A DNA stretch of 64,000 nt, from NCBI GenBank assembly GCA_018819105.1, contig JAHJQV010000027.1, positions 1 through 64,000 on the forward strand, given 5' to 3'. The stretch is from Gammaproteobacteria bacterium (GTDB lineage: Bacteria; Pseudomonadota; Gammaproteobacteria; Xanthomonadales; Wenzhouxiangellaceae). The notes under the pieces were generated by a model that worked only from the letters and a program-made list of their open reading frames with translations, searched no databases and was not told where the DNA came from. Every line of letters begins with the position of its first letter. The stretch's first letter is position 1. Position numbers and translations under genes: made by a program. Below are positions 7,904 to 16,141 of the stretch, piece by piece.

Positions 7904-9370
7904 CTACCGGTTACACCGGTTTCGTGAAGTCGGCTTTGGCTGATGCAGAGTCATCCCAGCGATCAGCAGCATGGTCAATGCCATCAGGCCGATGCCGACG
8001 GGAGAAAGCAGCGGAACACCGATGGCTGCCGCCACAGCCAAGGTGTTGGTGAAGGTACAGGTCACGCTCTCACCGGCTTGCAGGTCGATCGCCGCCACCG
8101 GTGAACCGTCGCTGCATTCGGCGCTGTCCAGTTGCCAGCCGGACTGGATATTCTCGCTAACCAGATAGATTCCAGGTGGGCGTGTTTCGAGAATAAACTC
8201 GCCGTGCTGCAGGCTGAATGTACCTAGATCACCGCCGAAATCAAACGCTTCACCGCTGTCGCTTGGATTGGCCTGTTTCAGTATCGTGATGGTGCCATCT
8301 TCTGCGCCCAACTCGGTATTGATGAACACACAGGTCACCGTTTCTCCCGCAGCGAGAACAAAATTTGCGGTCGCACTGCCGATGTCGCCGCTGCTGTCGC
8401 TGTCATCGCAGACAATGCTGGTTAATGTCCAGCCGGGCAGGGTGGACTCGATTGAGCTGTAATTGCCAGGCGACAGATTGGTCACGACGATCTGTCCGTC
8501 GTCGACCACGGTGCCAGCAGCATCACCACTGAATGTGAAGCTCTGCAGGCTGCCTTGAGGATTGGTCTGCTTTTCCACCACAATACTGCCCGGACATGGA
8601 TCCGGAACAATGATGGAGCTGTTGGCAGTGGTCACAGTCGAACCAAACGCCAGTGCGCGCCCCAGCAACGATGCTGAATCGCCCAGCGTGATACTGAGAC
8701 CATCGGCAGTGCCGCGAAACACCGTGCCGATGATGGCGGCATTGGCACCGATCGTGGTGCCGCCGTCCGGCGTCCAGAAGACGTTGTCTGCACAAGCTCC
8801 GTCGGCGATGATGACTGAGGAATCGGCCGCCGGATCTAGCGCACCACCAGGTCTGAACAGAAAAACACCGTCGCCGCTCAATGTGATGGAGGTGCCTGTG
8901 GTGATGCTCATGGCACCAGTGCTCGAGTAACACCCTGGCGGATACACACCAGGCGGCCCACCGCCGATACTGATACTGTCCAGCGCCACAGCAGCACCGA
9001 TGTTGACACAGGTTTGTCCATCAAGCTCGGCGCGTACGGTGCTCTGGTCTATTCCGGTCAATGGCGGGCACGGTGTCACTTGCGTACCGGTAACCACTGG
9101 TGCAACCGCAGGTCCGGTGGTGAAGCAGACGTCGCCATCGGCGAGGGTTCCTGCACTGGTGTTGCTGAAGGTCTCGGCAACCACAGCAAATGCATCTGTG
9201 CTGCCCAGATCCGGGGCGATCTGGCCGAATGTAGGAGTTGCCAGTGCCAGCAGAAGCGCTGCTGCTGCCAAAGTAAAGCCCTGAGAGCGTTTGTGCGGCA
9301 ACGGCGTTGCCCGATGAAATGGCTGCGCTGCGCACCAGTGATATGACATCCGTAATAATGTCCAGGTCAT
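7904..9370 (-). CDS. Secreted ice-binding-like (DUF3494) protein with prealbumin-like repeats
   Basis: 488 residues. Residues 1-50 form a long signal peptide (hydrophobic FTLAAAALLLALATPTFG). Residues about 52-258 match the DUF3494 ice-binding fold: GVYPPGCYSS, SGDGVFLFRPGG, DNVFWTPDGGTTIG, GRALAFG. Two beta modules of prealbumin/SpaA type follow (residues about 260-345 and 350-430), each with an SGEAFDF- or LQSFTFSG-like opening and a CTFTNT- or CVFINT-like closing strand. The tail VPLLSPVGIGLMALTMLLI plus basic residues resembles an IPTL-CTERM-type sorting signal. I choose the start at 9370 because GGAGAG lies just upstream; a longer frame to 9571 lacks a site. The fold binds ice in some organisms, but in mesophiles such proteins often act as adhesins; the role here is unknown. 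Confidence 0.75.
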   Translation of the reverse strand: MTWTLLRMSYHWCAAQPFHRATPLPHKRSQGFTLAAAALLLALATPTFGQIAPDLGSTDAFAVVAETFSNTSAGTLADGDVCFTTGPAVAPVVTGTQVTPCPPLTGIDQSTVRAELDGQTCVNIGAAVALDSISIGGGPPGVYPPGCYSSTGAMSITTGTSITLSGDGVFLFRPGGALDPAADSSVIIADGACADNVFWTPDGGTTIGANAAIIGTVFRGTADGLSITLGDSASLLGRALAFGSTVTTANSSIIVPDPCPGSIVVEKQTNPQGSLQSFTFSGDAAGTVVDDGQIVVTNLSPGNYSSIESTLPGWTLTSIVCDDSDSSGDIGSATANFVLAAGETVTCVFINTELGAEDGTITILKQANPSDSGEAFDFGGDLGTFSLQHGEFILETRPPGIYLVSENIQSGWQLDSAECSDGSPVAAIDLQAGESVTCTFTNTLAVAAAIGVPLLSPVGIGLMALTMLLIAGMTLHQPKPTSRNRCNR

Positions 9371-9582
9371 GAAAAACTCTCCATGTTGCCGATTGAAATT
9401 TGCGCAGTAAGCATAGTTGTTTGCTGCCTGTTGATCGGTACGTTGGCGCACATACCGTTGCAGCCGGTAACTGTGAAGTTGCACACATTTTGCGGAGAGG
9501 ATGAGCATGCGTACAGCTCGACAGGCTTGGAAGCAGTCGCGTTGCAGGCGATGATCAGCGCGGCGCGTCACCGGATTGGATG

Positions 9583-9603
9583 CGCAGAGCCAGAGGCTCT
9601 GCG
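9583..9603 (-). terminator. GC-rich hairpin downstream of the crystallin-like gene
   Basis: A perfect nine-base-pair stem CGCAGAGCC / GGCTCTGCG with an AGA loop sits about 50 bases past the stop of the crystallin-like gene. There is no T-run, so it could stabilise a 3' end rather than terminate on its own. Confidence 0.35.
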
Positions 9604-9651
9604 GTTGCGTATGCTTATACTCGAGTGAGCCCCAGAGTGACGGTCAATGCT

Positions 9652-11400
9652 TTAAGTGCTGACCGTACCATTCATGGCATTGAGGTTGATCTGGGCGATA
9701 GCAGGCAGACTCTTGCGCCCTTCGGAGGTGCTGTCGTCACCGAAATTGGCCGCCTGGACCTGAGTGTCCAGGGCGTCATACAGGGCCTGGCCAATGTCAT
9801 CGAGCGGGTCGTTGGGGTCGCTGATGATCGGGTCAATCATGATGTTCTGGTCATCGTCATTGTAGAACTGCACCGAGGCCTGGACAAAGTTGATGGTCGG
9901 GGTGGCATCTGCCACTTTGAGAAAGCCGACGATAAGTATGATGTGGTCATCACCGATGCCGTTGGCGAAATCAATCTTGCAGGAAACCACCAGGCCCAGA
10001 TCGGTGGGGTAGGTGGACGATTCCGGACTCCAGCTGCGATAGTTGAATCCGTTTCTGCTGTAACTCAGCAACTGATTGAGGCTGCCGGCAGTGCCTGTCC
10101 ACTGGGTCCAGTTGGATGCACCGCCGTCGATGCTGATGCCGTCTGTGGCATTCAGCTGGCTGGCGAAGCTGCTGCGCGAGAAGCTCATGCTGGGTGTAAC
10201 CGGGTTGTTGCCGGCAACCTCGATTGCCGACAGCGCGCGCGCCAGCGTGTGGGTGCCGACTGCAGCCAGATAAAAGCGGCCGTCGTTGGACTCGGACAGC
10301 TTGTAGAGACCGTTGCTGACCTTGTTGAACACATTACAGAATGTGTCAAATGCTTCGATGAAGCTGTTTGCTGCCTCTTCCGAAATGCCGGCTGTCTCCA
10401 GTGCGCCCACCGCGCCCAGCACTTCGGCGGAAACATCCACCGCCTTGATCACCGAATCGGGTATCTGCACCGCACCGCCCTGTTCGTATTCGTAGGTGAT
10501 CTGCTCCATCGCGCCCTGCGGATCGACCTGCAGATCCAGATTCACTTTGTCGTTGTGACCCGCCAGTTCATAGTCGATGCGAAACGACAGCGTCATGCTG
10601 CTGCTGGTGAAACTGACGGCGGTGATGCGGATGTCGTAGCTGCAATCCTGGCTGGTGTAGCGATAGTAGGGGCCGCTGCTGTCATACCAGAGTGCGCTGT
10701 TCGGATAGGCAGCGAAAAACTTATCCTGATCAAAACCCAGGTTCCAGGTGGCATCCGGAGGGCTGGCATGCAGTTTGAAGCTTTGCATCTGGTTGTTCCA
10801 GTCACCATCCGGCAGGCGCATGACATTGTTCAGGTCAGGCAACTCGCTGTTGGGTTTTACCCGCAGGTAGTCGCCGGAATAACCGGTGTCGTTCCAGATC
10901 TCCAGATAGGCCGAAGTGCCGGTGGCGAGTGCTGAAATGTTGTCTTTCATATCGCGGTTGCTGTCGGTCGGATAGAGCACGCTGTTGAGATCGGATTTGT
11001 CGGTTTCGGCGGTAACCGTTGCCGCATCGGCAAAAAAATCCTGATCCGAACAGAACATGGCCTGGCTTGCAGCCAGATTCAGATCATCGGACGGCGGCGC
11101 ACTGCCATCATTCCACCACCTTGGCTGGCTGGCATAGAGAACGAAGGATTTGATCTGGTTTTTCCAGTCCCCGTCATTGCCGCGATCGGTTTTGTTCAGA
11201 TCCGAATTGCTGGCATTGGGGCCGAACTTGAGATACTGGCCGCTGCAGTCAGATTGATCCCAGACCACCAGCCAGCTGTTGCTACCGGTCTTCAGTGAAT
11301 CCCAGGCTTCGGAAGTGGTGTAAGTGCGACGCTGGGCACTGCTGAAGCCGCTGGAAATGCCGCCATAATTGTTGTTGTTCCAGAAAGTGACTGATGTCAT
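9652..11400 (-). CDS. Beta/gamma-crystallin-like protein of unknown role
   Basis: 582 residues. The N-terminal ~90 residues read as a beta/gamma-crystallin unit (VTFWNNNNYGG..., then SWLVVWDQSDCSGQYLKFGP and DWKNQIKSFVLY). A second unit lies around residues 155-212 (AYLEIWNDTGYSGDYLRVKP, DWNNQMQSFKLH), with the same spacing of aromatic, Gly and Ser/Asn residues. In this family such units bind calcium. The remaining ~370 residues are rich in beta-type sequence with a helical patch (EVLGAVGALETAGISEEAANSF) and match nothing I recognise. There is no signal peptide at the chosen start, which has GGAG about nine bases upstream, so the protein is cytoplasmic or leaves by a non-Sec route. It is transcribed alone, towards the DUF3494 gene. 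Confidence 0.6.
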   Translation of the reverse strand: MTSVTFWNNNNYGGISSGFSSAQRRTYTTSEAWDSLKTGSNSWLVVWDQSDCSGQYLKFGPNASNSDLNKTDRGNDGDWKNQIKSFVLYASQPRWWNDGSAPPSDDLNLAASQAMFCSDQDFFADAATVTAETDKSDLNSVLYPTDSNRDMKDNISALATGTSAYLEIWNDTGYSGDYLRVKPNSELPDLNNVMRLPDGDWNNQMQSFKLHASPPDATWNLGFDQDKFFAAYPNSALWYDSSGPYYRYTSQDCSYDIRITAVSFTSSSMTLSFRIDYELAGHNDKVNLDLQVDPQGAMEQITYEYEQGGAVQIPDSVIKAVDVSAEVLGAVGALETAGISEEAANSFIEAFDTFCNVFNKVSNGLYKLSESNDGRFYLAAVGTHTLARALSAIEVAGNNPVTPSMSFSRSSFASQLNATDGISIDGGASNWTQWTGTAGSLNQLLSYSRNGFNYRSWSPESSTYPTDLGLVVSCKIDFANGIGDDHIILIVGFLKVADATPTINFVQASVQFYNDDDQNIMIDPIISDPNDPLDDIGQALYDALDTQVQAANFGDDSTSEGRKSLPAIAQINLNAMNGTVST

Positions 11401-11730
11401 GGTTCTACTCCATTAGATATTGAGATTGTTGTATTTTTTCTACTGCTTGCTGCTTGCAGGCAGAGGGGGCCAAGACGCAGCTTGCGGACAGGCCCATCGC
11501 ACAGTCCATGCTGCACAGTGGCTAGGTGGGTGCAGCTTGAACCTGCCAGTCACTGTTCAACACAGTGCCAAAAGACCAGGTATGACCGGGTTTATGCTGC
11601 GCTGACGACTCCCTGAACAACTACTGACGCAAGCCGCAGACATCTCTCACTGCGCTGCGTGCGCAGTTTCCCGGCCGCTGACCTGCCGGTTCGAATCGAT
11701 ATGCCGGAGCGTTCCTGCTACATTATTGCC
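11401..11730. other. Divergent intergenic region
   Basis: The 330 bases separate the crystallin-like gene (leftward) from the phosphatase gene (rightward) and must hold promoters for both. The crystallin side is AT-rich, with a T-run at 11434-11440. I see no convincing -35/-10 pair, no RNA gene and no coding frame; in-frame codons upstream of 11731 probably do not belong to the phosphatase. Confidence 0.4.
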
Positions 11731-12231
11731 ATGACTGAAAGTTATCGCATTCTCTGTGTCTGCATGGGCAACATCTGCCGCTCGCCGACCGCGCGTGCCC
11801 TGCTGCTGCGGCAGTTGCATCAGCATGGCCTGCACGAGCGCGTGGCGGTGTATTCGGCCGGCACCCACGACTACCACGTTGGCAAGCCGCCGGATCGACG
11901 CGCCAGCCTGGCTCTGCGTGCGCACAAGCTGGACATCAGCGGCGATCTGGCACGCCAGGTGGTGGTGGAGGATTTTCATCAGCACGATGAACTGCTGGCC
12001 ATGGATGCCGGCAATCTGCGTCATCTGCGCCAGTTGCAGCCGGTCGACAGCCGCGCCAAGCTGCGTCTGATCATGCAGGATCTGCCGGATTACGGCCTCA
12101 GCGAAGTGCCTGATCCGTACTATGGCGGTGAGCAGGGTTTTGTCCAGGTGGTGGACATGCTGGATCAGGCCGCAGCGGCCATTTGCCGGCGATTGCTGAA
12201 CCACTTCGATGCCGCAGCCGGGCACAACTGA
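11731..12231 (+). CDS. Low-molecular-weight protein-tyrosine phosphatase
   Basis: A 166-residue cytoplasmic phosphatase. The active-site loop C-X5-R is CMGNICR at residues 11-17 (full context ILCVCMGNICRSPTAR) and the general-acid loop DPYYGG lies near residue 126, both intact. I start at ATG 11731 because family members begin a few residues before this loop; upstream ATGs at 11659 and 11701 would add an unrelated leader. Partners could include tyrosine kinases of polysaccharide export, but none is nearby. It is 12 bases upstream of uvrC, so the two probably share a transcript although the functions are unrelated. Confidence 0.85.
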   Translation: MTESYRILCVCMGNICRSPTARALLLRQLHQHGLHERVAVYSAGTHDYHVGKPPDRRASLALRAHKLDISGDLARQVVVEDFHQHDELLAMDAGNLRHLRQLQPVDSRAKLRLIMQDLPDYGLSEVPDPYYGGEQGFVQVVDMLDQAAAAICRRLLNHFDAAAGHN

Positions 12232-12243
12232 GCTGGCTGCATC

Positions 12244-14088
12244 GTGGTGAACGAGTCTGTCGCAGCGCCGCCATCAGGCGATGATTTTGATGGCGTGAAA
12301 CTGGCGCGTCGGTTGAGCACTGAGCCGGGTGTCTATCTGTTTCGTGATGCGCGCGGCAAGCTGCTGTATGTCGGCAAGGCGCGCAACCTGCGCAAGCGCG
12401 TGCGCAGCTATTTTGAACGCCAGCATGATGATCGCCGCCTGCAGCGCATGGTCAGCCAGATCCGCCGCATCGACACGCAACTGGTGCGCACCGAAAGTGA
12501 GGCACTGTTGCTGGAGAATGAGTGGATCAAGACGCTCAGGCCGCGATTCAACATCCGCCTGCGTGATGACAAGAGTTATCCCTGGATCCACCTGAGCAGC
12601 GGGCATGACTATCCGCGTGCCAGCTTTTACCGTGGTGCGCGCAATCGCGGTGGCGAGTATTTCGGGCCTTATCCCAGTGCATCGGCGACGCGGGAAACGC
12701 TGAATCTCATCTACCGCGCGTTCAAGATACGCAGCTGCCGGGATTCCGTGTTCGAGCATCGCAGCCGGCCCTGTCTGCAATACCAGATCAAGCGCTGCAG
12801 TGCGCCGTGCGTGGGCTACATCAGCCGCAGCGATTATGCCCGTGATCTGCATGCTGCGCGGCTGTTGCTGGCCGGTAAAAGCAGCAGGTTGCGGGCCCAG
12901 CTGACCGAACGCATGCAGCAGGCCAGCGCCGATCTGCAGTTCGAACAGGCGGCGCAGTTGCGTGATCAGCTGCAGACCCTGAGCAGGGCTGAATCGCAGC
13001 AGTTTGTCATGGCCGATGCCGGTGACATGGACTACATAGCGCTGAGACGCGAGCACGGTGTCACCGTGGTGCAGTTGATGACCGTGCGCGGAGGGCGCAA
13101 TCTTGGCAGTCAGTCGTTTTTTCCCGACAACACTGAGCAGCGCAGTGATGCCGAAATCATGGCCGCGGTGCTGGGCCAGTACTACCATGTGCGCAAACCG
13201 CCGGCGGAGATCATTCTCAGTCAGTTGCCGGAAGAAGACGCCTTGTGGCGACAGGTGCTCAGTGAGCGGGCCGGTCGCAAAGTGCGTCTGGTGGCCAACC
13301 CGCGCAGCAGCCGGGCACAGTGGCTGAAGCAGTTGCTGCACAACGCCGAGGAGACGCTGCGTCTGCGCATGACCGAGCAGACCGATGTCAGCAGCAGGCT
13401 GCAGGATCTTGCCCGGCAGCTGCGGCTGGAGAGCGTGCCACAACGCATCGAGTGCTTTGACATCAGCCACAGCAGCGGCCAGCAGACAGTGGCCTCCTGT
13501 GTGGTGTACGACCACAGCGGCCTCAACCGCAGTGAATACCGCCGCTTCAACATCACCGGCATTCAGCCAGGCGATGACTATGCCGCCATGCGTCAGGTGC
13601 TCACGCGGCGCTACCGTCGTCTGCGTGATGCCGGCGCGGTGCTGCCCGATCTGATTGTGGTCGATGGTGGCCAGGGGCAGTTGACCCAGGCACTGGAAGT
13701 GCTGGCAGATCTGGAACTGCAGCACTTGCTGGTGCTGGGGGTGGCCAAGGGGCGCAGTCGTCGTGCCGGCTTCGAACGCTGGATACTGCCGCCGCCACAG
13801 GCGGTGATCAAGCCGAAGTCGGATTCCAGCGCTGCCCACCTGCTGCAACTGATCCGTGACGAGGCTCACCGCTTCGCCATCACCGGTCATCGCCAGGCAC
13901 GCGCGAAAGCGAGCAAGGCATCAACGCTGGAGCGGATTCCGGGCATCGGCAGTGCCCGGCGACGCGAGCTGCTCAATCATTTCGGTGGCCTGCAGGAATT
14001 GCGCAATGCCGGCGTGGAGGAGTTGTTGAAAGTGCCCGGCATCAGCCGTCAGCTGGCTGCGCGCATCGTTGATGCCTTGCAGGGGTGA
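12244..14088 (+). CDS. uvrC: Excinuclease ABC subunit C
   Basis: Makes the dual incisions in nucleotide excision repair after UvrA/UvrB damage recognition. The 614 residues contain the N-terminal GIY-YIG nuclease (GVYLFRDARGKLLYVGKA), a four-Cys region typical of bacterial UvrC, the UvrB-binding UVR helix pair (around residues 205-240), the RNase H-like second nuclease (IECFDISHSSGQQTVASCVV; VVDGGQGQL) and a C-terminal helix-hairpin-helix pair (IPGIGSARRRELL; VPGISRQLAARIV). Length is normal. The annotated start is GTG at 12244 with a second GTG directly after it; no strong ribosome-binding site is visible. pgsA, the usual downstream neighbour, is missing. Confidence 0.95.
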   Translation: MVNESVAAPPSGDDFDGVKLARRLSTEPGVYLFRDARGKLLYVGKARNLRKRVRSYFERQHDDRRLQRMVSQIRRIDTQLVRTESEALLLENEWIKTLRPRFNIRLRDDKSYPWIHLSSGHDYPRASFYRGARNRGGEYFGPYPSASATRETLNLIYRAFKIRSCRDSVFEHRSRPCLQYQIKRCSAPCVGYISRSDYARDLHAARLLLAGKSSRLRAQLTERMQQASADLQFEQAAQLRDQLQTLSRAESQQFVMADAGDMDYIALRREHGVTVVQLMTVRGGRNLGSQSFFPDNTEQRSDAEIMAAVLGQYYHVRKPPAEIILSQLPEEDALWRQVLSERAGRKVRLVANPRSSRAQWLKQLLHNAEETLRLRMTEQTDVSSRLQDLARQLRLESVPQRIECFDISHSSGQQTVASCVVYDHSGLNRSEYRRFNITGIQPGDDYAAMRQVLTRRYRRLRDAGAVLPDLIVVDGGQGQLTQALEVLADLELQHLLVLGVAKGRSRRAGFERWILPPPQAVIKPKSDSSAAHLLQLIRDEAHRFAITGHRQARAKASKASTLERIPGIGSARRRELLNHFGGLQELRNAGVEELLKVPGISRQLAARIVDALQG

Positions 14089-14102
14089 GACAGAGCGCTG
14101 CT

Positions 14103-14121
14103 GCGCTGGGGGGCTCAGCGC
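14103..14121. terminator. Hairpin between convergent uvrC and cytochrome gene
   Basis: GCGCTG (14103-14108) and CAGCGC (14116-14121) flank a seven-base loop in the 45-base gap between two convergent genes. Without a T-run on either strand it is only a weak terminator candidate. Confidence 0.25.
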
Positions 14122-14133
14122 GGTTGATGCCGA

Positions 14134-16113
14134 TCAGTCGGTGCTTGCCGGCAACAACGCCGGTGCCAGCCTGCGCACCTGACGCATGGCCTGGTCATGG
14201 CCGTCCGTATCGCCTTGCTGTTGCAGCAACAGGCCCAGTTTCCACCAGTTGCGCCCGTTGGATGGCCAGCGCGCGAGCGATTGCTGCAGCGCACTGATGG
14301 CCAGATCGGCGCGGTTGGCGCGCTCGGCCACCAGCACACGCAGATCCCAGGGCTGTTCGGCCAGCGGGTACTGTTGAATCAGCGTCTCGCTGTCGCGCAG
14401 GGCGGCGGCCAGATCGCCGGTTTGCAGGTTCAGCGTGGCCCGTTGCATGCGTGCCGCTGCGTGTCCGGGGGCGATGCTCAGGGCATCGTTGAAGGCGCGT
14501 TCGGCGCTGGCAAAGTCGGCCGCCGCCAGCAGTGCCATGCCGCGCAGCAGATGAAAATCCGCGTTTGACTGCAGCGGGGTAAAGCCAGCCGGTGCTGCCT
14601 CTGCGCGCGCTGCGGCGTTGCCAGGCGCTGGCAGCTGAGCAAACAGGGCATTGGCTTTCTGCGGTTGCCCGATGGCCAGCTCGCCCATCGCCAGCACTGC
14701 GGTCTGCCAGCGCTGCCCCGCCGCTGTATGCAGTGCTGACTGCTCGCTCTCGCTGGCAAACAGCCGCAGCACGATGTCTGCGGCAGCCGGCTGCGGTGAT
14801 GGCCCGCTGGCGGGCGGGGCAATGCGCTTGCGGATGTGGTGATCAACCGCGGTCACCGACGGCAGATCCAAAGGCTGGCTGCGGCGCATGTGACAGTCCA
14901 CGCAGCCCAGTTCGCCGCGCGCGGCGTGGCCGGTGATCTGCGCCACCGTCTGGGTGCTGTGTGGTGATTGTTGCGCCGCATGGCATTGCACACAGGCGCG
15001 CTCAAAGCTGCCCAGTCCCTGCTCAGCCACGCCTTGATGTGGCTGATGACAACTGCTGCAGGTCATGGCATCGCTTTCCTGCAGGCAGGCTGACAGCGCC
15101 AGCCGCTCCACCTGGCTGACAAAACGAAAATCCTCACCGGGCTGGGTTGCCACCAGTACCGGAATCTGCTGCGCCAGCGGTTGTGTCGGATCTACCCTGC
15201 CGGAGACCAGATCGAGTCTGACCTCGCCTTGCAGATGACAGCGGCCGCAGACATCCAGCTGCCGTGCAGGCGGCAATTCCGCCAGTCGCAGCAGGCCGAT
15301 GTCTGCGCTGCTGAAAGCTGGTTCAGGGTTCTGATTGTTGCCCACGATGCGCTCGGCATGGCTGCCGATGTCACCATGACAGGCAGCACAGCCCAGCGGC
15401 TGGATCTGGCTCATGGCAGCATGGCCGAGATGATTGGCCGGGTAAATGTCATCGCTGCCGGCAGTGGCCGCCGCGGGCAGGGCGGACAGTCGGGTGTCGC
15501 TGTGACAACTCAGGCATTCTGCCGTCAGCGGCAAGCCGAAAGCCTGGTTGCGATCGTGGCTGGCAAACGGTGCCAGCGCCAGATGCTGCTGGCCATTGCT
15601 GCCGGTGATGCTTTCCAGCGGCACAAAAAACAGTCGCCCGGTAAGCTGGTCTGCCAGTGGATCGAATTCGGCAGCAACCCAGGAACGCGCCTTGATGCCG
15701 GCACCGATGTGACCGACAATCTGCTGCACCCTGCTGCCGCCGTTGGCGTCAAGGGTCTCGATGTAGTGCTGGTTATCGCTGGCAAAACTGCGATGGCTGC
15801 TGCCAGTGACCGGGTTGTGTCGCTGACCGCTGGGCATGTCGCTGGCACTGCCAACACTGCCGGCCATGCCGTGCCTGAGATAGGCTTTGACCTGGTCGCG
15901 GTGACAGACCGCACAGCTGCGTAAATTCTGCGGCAGTGGCATGCCATCCAGCTGATCAATACTGGGGACCGGAATTGGCGTCTGTGCCGATGCCGCCTGC
16001 CATGCGCTGAGCAGCAGCAGGACGGCGATCCAAGCCGCCAGCGTCAGTGATCGGCAGCCGGATGGCATCATGCCCGCTTCGCCGGATGGCATCATGCCAG
16101 GTTCAGCAGGCAT
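14134..16113 (-). CDS. Seven-heme c-type cytochrome with C-terminal TPR repeats
   Basis: 659 residues. After a signal peptide (hydrophobic LAAWIAVLLLLSAWQAASA, to about residue 43) there are seven CXXCH heme-binding motifs: CAVCH (67), CLSCH (200), CAACH (242), CGRCH (289), CSSCH (352), CVQCH (374) and CVDCH (404). From about residue 455 the protein turns into Ala/Leu-rich helical repeats of TPR type (for example FASAERAFNDALSIAPGHAAA). It is therefore an exported periplasmic electron carrier or reductase with a protein-binding tail. The exact family and substrate are not recognised. The N-terminus carries a 24-base tandem duplication, so the true start may be at the inner Met pair. It is the last gene of the gloB-mltD-M23-CpcT-like run, 28 bases after the preceding stop. 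Confidence 0.75.
   Translation of the reverse strand: MPAEPGMMPSGEAGMMPSGCRSLTLAAWIAVLLLLSAWQAASAQTPIPVPSIDQLDGMPLPQNLRSCAVCHRDQVKAYLRHGMAGSVGSASDMPSGQRHNPVTGSSHRSFASDNQHYIETLDANGGSRVQQIVGHIGAGIKARSWVAAEFDPLADQLTGRLFFVPLESITGSNGQQHLALAPFASHDRNQAFGLPLTAECLSCHSDTRLSALPAAATAGSDDIYPANHLGHAAMSQIQPLGCAACHGDIGSHAERIVGNNQNPEPAFSSADIGLLRLAELPPARQLDVCGRCHLQGEVRLDLVSGRVDPTQPLAQQIPVLVATQPGEDFRFVSQVERLALSACLQESDAMTCSSCHQPHQGVAEQGLGSFERACVQCHAAQQSPHSTQTVAQITGHAARGELGCVDCHMRRSQPLDLPSVTAVDHHIRKRIAPPASGPSPQPAAADIVLRLFASESEQSALHTAAGQRWQTAVLAMGELAIGQPQKANALFAQLPAPGNAAARAEAAPAGFTPLQSNADFHLLRGMALLAAADFASAERAFNDALSIAPGHAAARMQRATLNLQTGDLAAALRDSETLIQQYPLAEQPWDLRVLVAERANRADLAISALQQSLARWPSNGRNWWKLGLLLQQQGDTDGHDQAMRQVRRLAPALLPASTD
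16057..16098 (-). repeat. 24-base tandem duplication at the cytochrome N-terminus
   Basis: An 18-base sequence recurs exactly at 16057-16074 and 16081-16098 (period 24). It duplicates the codons GMMPSG and so multiplies candidate ATG start codons just before the signal peptide. Confidence 0.8.
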
Positions 16114-16141
16114 GTTTGTGCAGCCGGCAAGTCATGCCGGA

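Noticed and set aside
9370-9571. 67-residue N-terminal extension of the ice-binding-like protein
   Set aside because: No ribosome-binding site at 9571. The GGAGAG before ATG 9370 and the signal peptide directly after it fit the shorter form.
9580-10935. 451-codon plus-strand frame antisense to the crystallin-like gene
   Set aside because: The minus-strand frame has a ribosome-binding site, crystallin landmarks and a proper start. The antisense product looks like translated complement (repeated GGVG, QIHF, VVAGI without domains).
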